From NCBI RefSeq assembly GCF_947489565.1, contig NZ_CANLEA010000014.1, forward strand, positions 1 to 64,000: 64,000 bases of DNA, in the 5' to 3' direction. A program made the translations under genes and the position numbers. A model generated the notes under the pieces. The model was not told where the DNA came from and made no database searches. It saw only the letters and a program-made list of their open reading frames with translations. Shown piece by piece: positions 26,994-35,026 of this stretch. How positions within the stretch are numbered: position 1 is the stretch's first letter; every line of letters starts with the position of its first letter. Source of the stretch: an uncultured Kordia sp. GTDB lineage: Bacteria > Bacteroidota > Bacteroidia > Flavobacteriales > Flavobacteriaceae.

Positions 26994-29855
26994 TTATTGT
27001 TTGATAACTCTTCTTGTAATTTTCGAGTTACTTTCTTTATCTGTAATATTTAATAAATACATTCCTGATTGTAAAGAAGATAGATTGATTTGTACGGTAC
27101 TACGCAACGTATTCTCTTCTTGATATACTCTTCTTCCCGAAACATCATACAATTCAATAGTAATGTCAAAAGATTGATTTGCAGAACTCTGAAGGTTTAA
27201 GACTCCATTTGTCGGATTTGGATAAGCGCTAAAATTGATTCTACTTGCAAAATCTTCCACACTCAATGGATCTTCTCTTGTGACTGTTATCCAGTTATCA
27301 GAGATATCTTCACAATCATCATCTGCTAAGGTTGAAATATGATCGCCTACCGTTGGATTTGGCAATCCTCTGTAATTCCATCCCCAAACGTGGCACTCTC
27401 CTACTGGAGCTGCACTTAAGTCTAACGTGTTTCCATTAGCAGCATTCTGCCATGCTAAGATGTTGTCATTATCATCTGTAATAATGTACCAGTATGATAA
27501 GTTTGGAGCCGTTGTAGTATGTGCTACATCAAAAACGATATTTCCTGCTTGTCCTGTATATGAAGTGGTTGTACCATCAGCAAGTGTTACTGTTCCTCCA
27601 TCTGGAACTTCTCTATAAACCGTTACCCAGTTATCTGAGATATCTTCACAATCATCATCTGCTAAAGTTGAAATATGATCACCTACGGTTGGATTTGGAA
27701 GTCCTCTGTAATTCCATCCCCAAACGTGACATTCGCCTGCTGGAGCTGCACTTAAGTCTAAAGTGTTGCCGTTAGCTGAGTTTTGCCAAGCTAAGATGTT
27801 ATCATTGTTATCTGTGATGATGTACCAATATGATATATTTGTTGCAGTCGTTGTATGCGCGACATCAAATACGATGTCTCCTGCGCAGTTTGCATACGAA
27901 GTAGAGGTTCCGTCAGCTAAGGTTACTGTTCCACCATCTGGAACTTCTCTATAAACCGTTACCCAATTGTCTGAAATGTCTTCACAATCATCATCTGCTA
28001 AGGTAGAAATATGATCACCTACGGTTGGATTTGGAAGTCCTCTGTAATTCCATCCCCAAACATGACATTCGCCTGCTGGAGCAGCACTTAAGTCTAATGT
28101 ATTTCCGTTGGCTGCATTCTGCCAAGCTAAGATGTTGTCATTATTATCTGTGATGATATACCAATACGATAGATTTGGGGCTGTCGTAGTGTGTGCAACA
28201 TCAAACACAATATCACCTGCACAATTCGCATAAGAAGTAGACGTTCCGTCTGCTAAAGTAACTGTTCCACCATCTGGAGTTTCTCTATATACGGTTACCC
28301 AGTTGTCTGAGATGTCTTCACAATCATCATCTGCTAAAGTAGAAATATGATCTCCTACCGTTGGATTTGGTAATCCTCTGTAATTCCATCCCCAAACATG
28401 ACATTCGCCTGCTGGAGCAGCACTTAAATCTAATGTGTTTCCATTTGCAGCATTCTGCCAAGCTAGGATGTTGTCATTATTATCTGTGATGATGTACCAA
28501 TACGATAGATTTGGGGCTGTCGTAGTATGTGCCATATCAAACACAATATCACCTGCACAGTTAGCATAAGAAGTAGATGTACCGTCTGCTAAAGTAACTG
28601 TTCCACCATCTGGAGTTTCTCTATATACGGTTACCCAGTTGTCTGAGATGTCTTCACAATCATCATCTGATAAAGTAGAAATATGATCTCCTACTATTGG
28701 ATTTGGAAGTCCTCTGTAATTCCATCCCCAAACGTGACATTCTCCTGCTGGTGCAGCACTTAAGTCTAATGTGTTACCGTTTGCAGCATTCTGCCATGCT
28801 AAGATGTTGTCATTATTATCTGTGATGATATACCAATACGATAGATTTGGGGCTGTCGTAGTATGTGCCATATCAAACACAATATCAACTACACAGTTAG
28901 CATAAGAAGTAGAGGTTCCGTCTGCAAGCGTTACTGTTCCACCATCTGGAACTTCTCTATAAACCGTTACCCAGTTGTCTGAGATGTCTTCACAATCATC
29001 ATCTGAAAGTGTTGAAATATTTTGACCTACTACTGGATTAGGTAAACCACTATAACTCCATCCCCATACATGGCATTCGCCAGCAGGAGCCGCACTTAAG
29101 TCTAACGTGTTGCCGTTAGCTGAGTTTTGCCATGCTAAGATATTATCATTGTTATCTGTGATGATGTACCAATATGATATATTTGTTGCAGTCGTTGTAT
29201 GCGCGACATCAAATACGATGTCTCCTGCGCAGTTTGCATACGAAGTAGAGGTTCCGTCTGCTAGTGTCACCATTCCTCCGTCTGGAGCTTCTGGACAAGT
29301 ACCATTTTCAGCGCCCAATGTAGAAACATACGCTCCATAATCGCCAGCTGTATTTCCATCACCATCAAATTGAATAGATAATGAACTATCGAATGCAGGA
29401 ATATAATTTCCAGTTGTCCAAGTGCCCGCAGCAACTGCTACACTTGATCGTTGGTGACCTGTAGATCCCCATTCAATATAATCGACAATAGCCGCACTAC
29501 TTGAGAAAGCAGCAGAAGAATACAATCCGAGTTCTCCATCGGTACTATCAATAAAATTAAAACCGCTGATTTCTACGATAGCCCCAGCCGCTAACATCAG
29601 ACTTCCAGATTCAACAGTAATAGAAGCATCATCTAAGCGTTCGTAGGCTGGAAAATCGCATAGCCAATACGTTGAAACATCAACTGTAGATGCGCCTAGG
29701 TTTTTAAGTTCAATAGAACCTGTTTCCTTCACTTCATTGATTACTATTTGTGCATTGGAAATTCCGTAGCTAAATAAAACCAATGTCAGAAAAACAAATT
29801 CTTTGGGATGGGCAATTAGATATTTGCACCAATAATCGAGTAACTTTTTCATCAT
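26994..29855 (-). CDS. T9SS-secreted protein with lamin-tail-like domain and six 112-residue repeats
   Basis: This 953-residue protein is exported: the signal peptide ends near SYGISNAQ (about 36). Residues 37-185 resemble a lamin-tail domain (IVINEVKETGSIELKNLG, then LYSSAAFSSSAAIVDYIEWG). Six tandem repeats of about 112 residues (about 190-860) follow, each starting PDGGTVTLADGTSTSYANC and ending DDCEDISDNWVTVYRE. They are nearly identical at DNA level. The end is a T9SS type A tail (YPNPTNGVLNLQ, ending ITRRVIKQ). Each repeat has a conserved Cys pair (YANC ... GECHVWGW ... DDCED) that could be disulfide-bonded. The function is probably surface display or adhesion; the repeat family is not one I can name. 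Confidence 0.85.
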   Translation of the reverse strand: MMKKLLDYWCKYLIAHPKEFVFLTLVLFSYGISNAQIVINEVKETGSIELKNLGASTVDVSTYWLCDFPAYERLDDASITVESGSLMLAAGAIVEISGFNFIDSTDGELGLYSSAAFSSSAAIVDYIEWGSTGHQRSSVAVAAGTWTTGNYIPAFDSSLSIQFDGDGNTAGDYGAYVSTLGAENGTCPEAPDGGMVTLADGTSTSYANCAGDIVFDVAHTTTATNISYWYIITDNNDNILAWQNSANGNTLDLSAAPAGECHVWGWSYSGLPNPVVGQNISTLSDDDCEDISDNWVTVYREVPDGGTVTLADGTSTSYANCVVDIVFDMAHTTTAPNLSYWYIITDNNDNILAWQNAANGNTLDLSAAPAGECHVWGWNYRGLPNPIVGDHISTLSDDDCEDISDNWVTVYRETPDGGTVTLADGTSTSYANCAGDIVFDMAHTTTAPNLSYWYIITDNNDNILAWQNAANGNTLDLSAAPAGECHVWGWNYRGLPNPTVGDHISTLADDDCEDISDNWVTVYRETPDGGTVTLADGTSTSYANCAGDIVFDVAHTTTAPNLSYWYIITDNNDNILAWQNAANGNTLDLSAAPAGECHVWGWNYRGLPNPTVGDHISTLADDDCEDISDNWVTVYREVPDGGTVTLADGTSTSYANCAGDIVFDVAHTTTATNISYWYIITDNNDNILAWQNSANGNTLDLSAAPAGECHVWGWNYRGLPNPTVGDHISTLADDDCEDISDNWVTVYREVPDGGTVTLADGTTTSYTGQAGNIVFDVAHTTTAPNLSYWYIITDDNDNILAWQNAANGNTLDLSAAPVGECHVWGWNYRGLPNPTVGDHISTLADDDCEDISDNWITVTREDPLSVEDFASRINFSAYPNPTNGVLNLQSSANQSFDITIELYDVSGRRVYQEENTLRSTVQINLSSLQSGMYLLNITDKESNSKITRRVIKQ
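27270..29286. repeat. six 336-bp near-identical tandem repeats
   Basis: The complement of the NWVTVYRE coding stretch recurs about every 336 bp (near 27613, 27950, 28286, 28622 and 28958). Copies differ by scattered synonymous and few coding changes. The frame is kept because 336 is 3 x 112. Such arrays are prone to expansion, contraction and misassembly. Confidence 0.88.
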
Positions 29856-30017
29856 TTCATTTTTTTTGTTTGATTAATTTCTGATGCAAATAAACGCTCG
29901 GAAGCCCTGTATATACAATATAAATATGGTGAAGCGGAAAAATAGCCTGTGAACGTGACGATATATTGAGTGAAAAAATTAACTATTTTAAGAAAGTTGG
30001 AAAACTAGTCTTTAGGA

Positions 30018-30265
30018 TAGTTTGTTTCTGATTAACGAGAAGCTTTTAAAGTGAACTAAAAGTTTGTTTCAGGTTTGCAAGATGTTTTCAAAGTAACACA
30101 AAAGTATGTTACAGCAGTGCGAGAACATTTCGGTATTTCCCGAAAGCTCGTTGCAGCGTTGCGAGACGCTTTTGTAAGTTCCCGAAAGCTTCCTGCAGCA
30201 CTGCGAGACGTTTTTGTAAGTTCCCGAAAGCTTGTTGCATTGCTGCGAGAAGGTTTCGGGGGCAG
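30018..30265. repeat. 42-bp tandem repeat, about six graded copies
   Basis: The units start at 30018, 30060, 30102, 30144, 30186 and 30228. Units 3 and 4 are nearly identical (core TGCGAGACG ... GTAAGTTCCCGAAAGCT) and units become progressively less similar toward the left. Because 42 is divisible by three, one frame (30075-30293) stays open and would encode a 14-residue amphipathic repeat (VAALRDAFVSSRKL). I see no start context or homology that makes this a definite gene. Confidence 0.8.
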
Positions 30266-30398
30266 TTTTATTGAGAATTTTTCAATAAAATGATTAAAAA
30301 TGATGGTTTTATTGCGGAATTCACAAAATGAGGATTTTCGTTGTTTTGAACTTGATTTAGTATGTTATTGTAAGATTTGGTAATGGGTTACGGGAAAC

Positions 30399-30433
30399 CA
30401 CATTGCATAGTTGTAATCTTTGTTTTACTTTTA
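30399..30433 (+). promoter_or_regulatory. promoter of the primase-RT-nuclease operon
   Basis: CACATTG (30399-30405), a 20-bp spacer and TACTTTTA (30426-30433) fit -33/-7. The same layout and flanking bases occur upstream of two lipoprotein genes at 34944 and 42213. It predicts a leader of about 125 nt. Confidence 0.65.
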
Positions 30434-30564
30434 CAGGAAATAATAGAGCCTTTAGTATGGTTAGTTCCTGTTATTTCTTAATAATTATTGTAAAAGCAGG
30501 AATTCCCGTTATACATACTTGAATAGCCATTATCCTAAACCCGAACTCAGAAAAAAAATTATTA

Positions 30565-31590
30565 TTGAAATCAACTAATGAATTATTAAAGCTTAAAGTA
30601 TCATTTCAAGAAAATGCTTGGGCGAAATTATCTAATGAAATTTCAATACAAGAATCTCTGGAACGAATAAGGTCTGAAGCTTTTAAAATTAAGATAACTG
30701 AATTAAGACATTATCTAGAAAATGAGAATAAAGCGGAATACGATAAAAATAAAGTAAAGTTACCAGCAGTAACGTTTTGTGCTACATTCAATAACAAAAG
30801 GCAAAAAGACAAATTAAAAAGCTATAATTCAATTGTAGTAATTGATATTGACAAACTTGAAAAAAAAGAGCTAAGTAAAGTTTGGGATTTTTTATTAAAT
30901 GATGAATTAATTTTTACTTTTTGGAAATCTCCTTCAAATAAGGGAATAAAAGGATTAATATCCATTCAATATGATTTTGAACTAAATGATACAAATCTAG
31001 ATTTAGCACATAAGAGTGCGTTTAGCAAATTATCAGATTATTTTAACAATAAATATCAAATTGAATTAGATAAAAGCGGTAGTGACACAACACGTTTATG
31101 CTTTTTTTCTTATGATTCTGAGTTAATTTTAAAAGATAAGTACAAACCGTTTGAAGTTTTAGAATCTGACCTATTAATATTAAGAACAAAGAAGACTAAT
31201 AAAGCAAAAAGGGTTAAAAATGTTAGTAATCAAGATTCTTTATACAATCCTGAAAATAGGAACAATCAAAGTGATAGAAAAACTATAGGTTCAATAATTA
31301 AATTTATGGAACGTAAGCAAATATCAATTACACATTCGTATGTAAACTGGTATAAGGTTGCAATGTCTATTGCAAATTCATTTACTTATGATATTGGTTT
31401 AAAATATTTTAAAAGACTAAGTGCTATTGATAAAGAGAAATATGATGAAATTAATTGTATTAACTTTTTACTGAACTGTTATGATTCAAGAAACGGCTCT
31501 ATCAAATTTAATTCATTAATACATTTAGCAAACGAAAAAGGATATTTAACTAAACAACAAAAGAAAAAGGGTTCTGAGGTGGAAGGGTAA
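30565..31590 (+). CDS. BT4734/VirE_N-type primase (AEP superfamily) with PriCT-like C-terminus
   Basis: A 341-residue protein. Residues about 50-185 match the BT4734-like / VirE N-terminal branch of archaeo-eukaryotic primases. VVIDIDKLEKKEL near 91 supplies the metal-binding DxD (D94, D96). WKSPSNKGIKGLISI near 120 is the ligand loop. LDKSGSDTTRLCFFSYDSEL near 170 is the family's D-S-G-S-D-x-x-R-x-C-F motif. Residues about 250-330 (HSYVNWYKVAMSIAN ... FNSLIHLANEKGY) resemble primase C-terminal PriCT domains. No in-frame ATG lies near the N-terminus, so TTG at 30565 is used. It is first in an operon with an RT and a nuclease. It could make primers or short templates for the RT; that is inference. 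Confidence 0.82.
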   Translation: MKSTNELLKLKVSFQENAWAKLSNEISIQESLERIRSEAFKIKITELRHYLENENKAEYDKNKVKLPAVTFCATFNNKRQKDKLKSYNSIVVIDIDKLEKKELSKVWDFLLNDELIFTFWKSPSNKGIKGLISIQYDFELNDTNLDLAHKSAFSKLSDYFNNKYQIELDKSGSDTTRLCFFSYDSELILKDKYKPFEVLESDLLILRTKKTNKAKRVKNVSNQDSLYNPENRNNQSDRKTIGSIIKFMERKQISITHSYVNWYKVAMSIANSFTYDIGLKYFKRLSAIDKEKYDEINCINFLLNCYDSRNGSIKFNSLIHLANEKGYLTKQQKKKGSEVEG

Positions 31591-31736
31591 CCTCTCGCAA
31601 GTATCATCCTCAATAACGGTATTTTTCAGTCATTTACTATGAGGACCTAAAAAAAATGGCTTGGCATTTATATGTCAGTATCTTTGTCAATATGTGCGTA
31701 AGCACTTTACAGGAACCCTTTTTCTTATTTTAAGCC
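31591..31736 (+). ncRNA. possible structured RNA between primase and RT genes
   Basis: The 146-bp gap has nested complementary segments. TCCTCA (31607-31612) can pair with TGAGGA (31640-31645). GTGC-GTAA-GCAC (31694-31705) makes a GNRA-type hairpin. ATGGCTT (31656-31662) can pair with AAGCCAT (31732-31738), which covers the RT start codon. RT-based systems often carry a template or cofactor RNA just upstream of the RT. No promoter was identified, and the pairing has not been computed. Confidence 0.3.
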
Positions 31737-33536
31737 ATGAAAGAATTTTCAACTTATTTCACAGAAAGAGCAATTGTTACTCACATTTGTAAAATACGTG
31801 TGAAAATCGCTAAAACTCGAAACAAAAAACATCTAATTCACCTTCTAACTGATTCTAAAAAATATAACTATCATATAAAGGAACGTGATCCTTTTAATGA
31901 AAATGATTTCACTAAGTATCAATTTGAGTTAAATAAACAATTAAGTAAAATTCTTCCTCCGAGAAAAAAATGGATAAAACTTGGTTATAAATCAAGAATG
32001 AATAGGAATGGAACAGAAAAATTGACTTCAAATGATAAGAATTTTTATTCCTTACTAAAAACAATAAAGCTTTACAGGAAAAAAGAACCTACAGCAAGTT
32101 GGCTCATTGAATTAGATAGTTTTATAAAAGAAATCCAACAAGCAATTAAAAATGATAATTTTCAAATAAAACCGCCATTGATTTTTCCTAAATTAAAGGA
32201 AGACACAATTTCTAAAACAGATATTAACAAGTGTCGACCTATTTCAATGTTTTCATTGAAAGAAAGAATTATATTGAGTATAACGAACAAATATTTAACA
32301 CATCTATTTGATGGTTATTTTCAAGATTCATCTTATGCTTTCCGTGCTAAAAGAAACGAACAAGGTAATATAATTTCTCATCATGATTGTATTAAAGATG
32401 TAATTAAATTAAAAGAAGAGAACACTAATGAACCATTATATGTCGTTGAGTGTGATATGGAAAAATTTTATGATTCTGTTAATCACAAAATAGTTAGAGG
32501 TTTATTTAATAAACTAATACAAAAATCTAAAAAAGATAGCCCAAAAATTAACTTTAAAGTGATAAAAAATATTTTCAATGAGTATTTAAACTGTTACGCT
32601 TTTAATAAAAATGTTCCTTTATCAAATGATATTGAATATTGGACTAGTTATAACATTCCAAATGGAGAGTTTGGCTGGGTTAAGAAAAGATTAAAAGAGT
32701 TAAATTATTATTCTAATATCGACCAAGAAAGAATTGGTGTCCCTCAAGGAGGTGCTTTGTCTGGCTTAATTGCTAATATAGTTCTTAACGAAGCTGACAA
32801 AAAAGTTTTAAAAACAGAAGTTTTTTATATTCGTTTTTGTGATGATATGCTAATACTTCACAAGGATAAAAACAAATGTGACGATGCAAAAAACATCTAT
32901 ATAAAATCATTGGAAGAATTAAAATTAGTTCCACATAAATTTGAAAATAATCTTGTAAAAAGATTAAAAAAATCATCTCGAAACACAACTGAACCATTTT
33001 GGTATTCTAAATCAAAAGGTTCTTATAAATGGGATTCAATAAAAAATGGAGGATTTCCTTGGATTGGTTTTGTTGGATATGAACTGCATCATAAAGGGAA
33101 TATTCGTGTTAGAAAAAAATCTTTAGAAAAAGAACTTAAAAAACAACAAAAAATAGTAAATGAAATTGAGAATGCAATAAAACTCGGTCAAAGAAAGGTG
33201 AAAAGTTATGTTGTAGAATCTGCAATAAATAGATTAATTGGAATGTCTGTTGGGAGAATTGGTTTAAATAATTTCGAGGAAGCTTCTAGCGATATGTGTT
33301 GGAAAAATGGTTTTAAAGAATTAAAATTAAATGATGATTCTAAGAGACAAATTAAACAATTGGACAGAAATCGCAGTAAACTATATTATGACTTGTTAAA
33401 ATCAGTAAAAAGTCCAGAAAAAGACGATAAGGATAGTGAAGACAAAAAGCGAAAAAGACAAATTATTTTTTATGACAAACCTTTTAGTTATTATTACCAA
33501 GTATTAGAACGGAGTGAACAAAATACGAATGACTAA
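31737..33536 (+). CDS. reverse transcriptase (RNA-directed DNA polymerase), defence-type candidate
   Basis: A 599-residue RT with the full palm-finger motif order: CRPISMFSLKERIIL near 165, YVVECDMEKFYDSV near 236 (first catalytic Asp about 240), IGVPQGGALSGLIANIVL near 333, and RFCDDM near 367 (the YxDD box as FCDD, both Asp present). GFPWIGFVGYEL then GNIRVRKKSLEKE marks the thumb start near 442. The C-terminal 130 residues are charged and helical with no endonuclease or maturase domain. PQGGALSG argues against the diversity-generating type, and no retron VTG motif is seen. Its stop is 2 bp before the nuclease start. It is probably one of the unknown/Abi-related defence RT groups; the exact class is not determined. 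Confidence 0.88.
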   Translation: MKEFSTYFTERAIVTHICKIRVKIAKTRNKKHLIHLLTDSKKYNYHIKERDPFNENDFTKYQFELNKQLSKILPPRKKWIKLGYKSRMNRNGTEKLTSNDKNFYSLLKTIKLYRKKEPTASWLIELDSFIKEIQQAIKNDNFQIKPPLIFPKLKEDTISKTDINKCRPISMFSLKERIILSITNKYLTHLFDGYFQDSSYAFRAKRNEQGNIISHHDCIKDVIKLKEENTNEPLYVVECDMEKFYDSVNHKIVRGLFNKLIQKSKKDSPKINFKVIKNIFNEYLNCYAFNKNVPLSNDIEYWTSYNIPNGEFGWVKKRLKELNYYSNIDQERIGVPQGGALSGLIANIVLNEADKKVLKTEVFYIRFCDDMLILHKDKNKCDDAKNIYIKSLEELKLVPHKFENNLVKRLKKSSRNTTEPFWYSKSKGSYKWDSIKNGGFPWIGFVGYELHHKGNIRVRKKSLEKELKKQQKIVNEIENAIKLGQRKVKSYVVESAINRLIGMSVGRIGLNNFEEASSDMCWKNGFKELKLNDDSKRQIKQLDRNRSKLYYDLLKSVKSPEKDDKDSEDKKRKRQIIFYDKPFSYYYQVLERSEQNTND

Positions 33537-33538
33537 CA

Positions 33539-34393
33539 ATGTATAAAAATAACCTTGACTGGAAAGAATACGAAGCTATAACAAAATACATCTATGAAAC
33601 ATTAGGTAAGGAATCTGGTGTTACAATTTTAGGGTATGGAAATAGTTGTAAAGTAAAAGGAAAATCTGGGGTTTATCATCAAATAGATGTTTTAACAAGT
33701 CACTCTGACGGAATTCATGGTTACAGGACAGCAATAGAATGTAAATATTTAAAAAAGAAAGTAACAAAAGATACCATTATGAAAGTGTTGAATATTATTC
33801 AAGATGCTCAAATAGAAAAAGGTATTATAGTTTCAAAAAGTGGTTTTACTAAAGATGCTTTTGATTTTGCACAAATGTATAATATTGGACTTGTTGAACT
33901 AAGGGAAGTAGAAGATAAAGACTTTCGCGATAATCCAAAAGAAATCCATTTTGGAGATTTAATATTAAACAGTAAAATAATTATAACACGACCTCAAATA
34001 TTGAATATAGACATTGGGAATAATAAAAGTATAGAAATCAAAGAAGAGTGGGATTATTATAAATATTTCATAAGATTAGAAAACCATACTAAAATTCCTT
34101 TAATAGAATATGTTAACAAATTTCGAAAGGAAATAAAACGCATAAATAAGAAAACTGAAAAAGTCATTAAGCAATATAAAATTCCAAATGCAACTATTTT
34201 TAATAAAGAAACTACGACTTCTATAAAAATTGATCAAATTACTTTTACGGGTCGATTAATAGATATCGACGCTAGTCAAAGCATGAACTTTAGATTAGTT
34301 GATAAAGTGTGGTTAATAATGAAATCAATATTTGAAGAACGGACATTTACTTTTTCTGAGAATGGATTGATTGTAGAGCGAAAAAGAAAATAA
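33539..34393 (+). CDS. Mrr-like PD-(D/E)xK restriction endonuclease domain protein
   Basis: A 284-residue protein. Residues about 5-130 form a restriction-endonuclease-like domain: WKEYEAITKYIYETLG near 8, YHQIDVL near 46 (first catalytic Asp), and YRTAIECKYLKKKV near 61 (the ExK pair). The GIIVSKSGFTKDAFDFAQMYNIGLVEL helix-strand block near 99 is typical of Mrr-like nucleases. The C-terminal half has a novel strand-rich region without known motifs. It lies 2 bp behind the RT, so it is surely co-transcribed and probably the effector of the cassette. It may cut invader or RT-derived DNA; the target is unknown. Confidence 0.85.
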   Translation: MYKNNLDWKEYEAITKYIYETLGKESGVTILGYGNSCKVKGKSGVYHQIDVLTSHSDGIHGYRTAIECKYLKKKVTKDTIMKVLNIIQDAQIEKGIIVSKSGFTKDAFDFAQMYNIGLVELREVEDKDFRDNPKEIHFGDLILNSKIIITRPQILNIDIGNNKSIEIKEEWDYYKYFIRLENHTKIPLIEYVNKFRKEIKRINKKTEKVIKQYKIPNATIFNKETTTSIKIDQITFTGRLIDIDASQSMNFRLVDKVWLIMKSIFEERTFTFSENGLIVERKRK

Positions 34394-34496
34394 TATTGTA
34401 AGCTAAAATAATTGTGAACAAATTAATCTAATTAAAACTATCAAATAAAACTCTCCCCCATTTTTCACTACCTTAGCTTCTCCAAAATACCACAAA

Positions 34497-34940
34497 ATGA
34501 CCAAAACCACCACAAAACTCCAACAATTACTAAATAAAGGTACAACATACTTCAAGCAAACTCCCGAATCAGAATTAAGCCGAAAAGTATCGGTTGATAA
34601 ATGGTCAAAAAAAGAAATTCTAGGGCATTTAATTGATTCCGGAATCAATAACCTTCAACGATTTACGGAAATTCAATTTGTTGAGAAACCGTATCGCATC
34701 AGAACGTATCATCAAAATGAATTGGTACAAGCGAATGATTATCAAAACGCTGAAACCAAAGAGATTGTTGATTTTTGGAACGCACTCAATCATCGAATTC
34801 TAAATGTCATGAAGCAACAAACAGAAGAAACGCTCAATTATGTGATTGAATTGGATACAGATAATAGCTGTGATTTGCGATTTTTAATGACAGACTATGT
34901 AGAACATATGGAACATCACTTGAAACAAATATTGAAATAA
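34497..34940 (+). CDS. DinB-like four-helix-bundle protein
   Basis: A 147-residue cytoplasmic protein of the DinB/YfiT-like metal-binding superfamily. WSKKEILGHLIDSG (about 40-53) supplies the first His, and DYVEHMEHHLKQIL at the C-terminus supplies the His pair; these three His form the usual metal site. The family includes thiol-dependent transferases, but no substrate can be read here. It begins 104 bp behind the nuclease gene and is probably ordinary chromosomal sequence flanking the RT cassette, since its base composition is less AT-rich. Confidence 0.85.
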   Translation: MTKTTTKLQQLLNKGTTYFKQTPESELSRKVSVDKWSKKEILGHLIDSGINNLQRFTEIQFVEKPYRIRTYHQNELVQANDYQNAETKEIVDFWNALNHRILNVMKQQTEETLNYVIELDTDNSCDLRFLMTDYVEHMEHHLKQILK

Positions 34941-34943
34941 ACC

Positions 34944-34978
34944 CACATTGCACATGTTTCATCTTTGTGGTACATTTA
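34944..34978 (+). promoter_or_regulatory. promoter of the esterase-like lipoprotein gene
   Basis: CACATTG (34944-34950), 20 bp, then TACATTTA (34971-34978), with the shared spacer core ATCTTTGT and downstream AGGAAATAA also seen at 30399. The leader is about 40 nt to the ATG at 35027. Confidence 0.65.
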
Positions 34979-35026
34979 TAGGAAATAACCAAAGTTCTTT
35001 AACCAACCTATAAATAACCAACCAAA

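Larger units (their letters stand above)
29856..30564. other. 709-bp gap: short element, 42-bp repeat and cassette promoter
   Basis: Left to right it holds the leader of the T9SS repeat gene, a GAAGCGGAAA element (29928-29960), a 42-bp tandem repeat (30018-30265), a promoter (30399-30433) and a 125-nt leader before the primase. No convincing gene is present apart from the small open frame running through the repeat. Confidence 0.6.

Noticed and set aside
27427-29340. Several plus-strand open frames with similar sequences
   Set aside because: They are antisense shadows of the 336-bp tandem repeats and repeat with the same period.
30075-30293. 72-residue open frame through the 42-bp repeat as a definite gene
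   Set aside because: Open only because 42 is divisible by 3; no homology or start signal. Kept as a repeat with the coding option noted.
31737-33536. Group II intron or diversity-generating retroelement
   Set aside because: No maturase/endonuclease domain or intron boundaries, the PQGGALSG motif is not the DGR type, and no template/variable repeat pair is visible.
30565-34393. Complete prophage or integrative element around the RT cassette
   Set aside because: No integrase, structural phage genes, att-type direct repeats or tRNA were seen at either edge.
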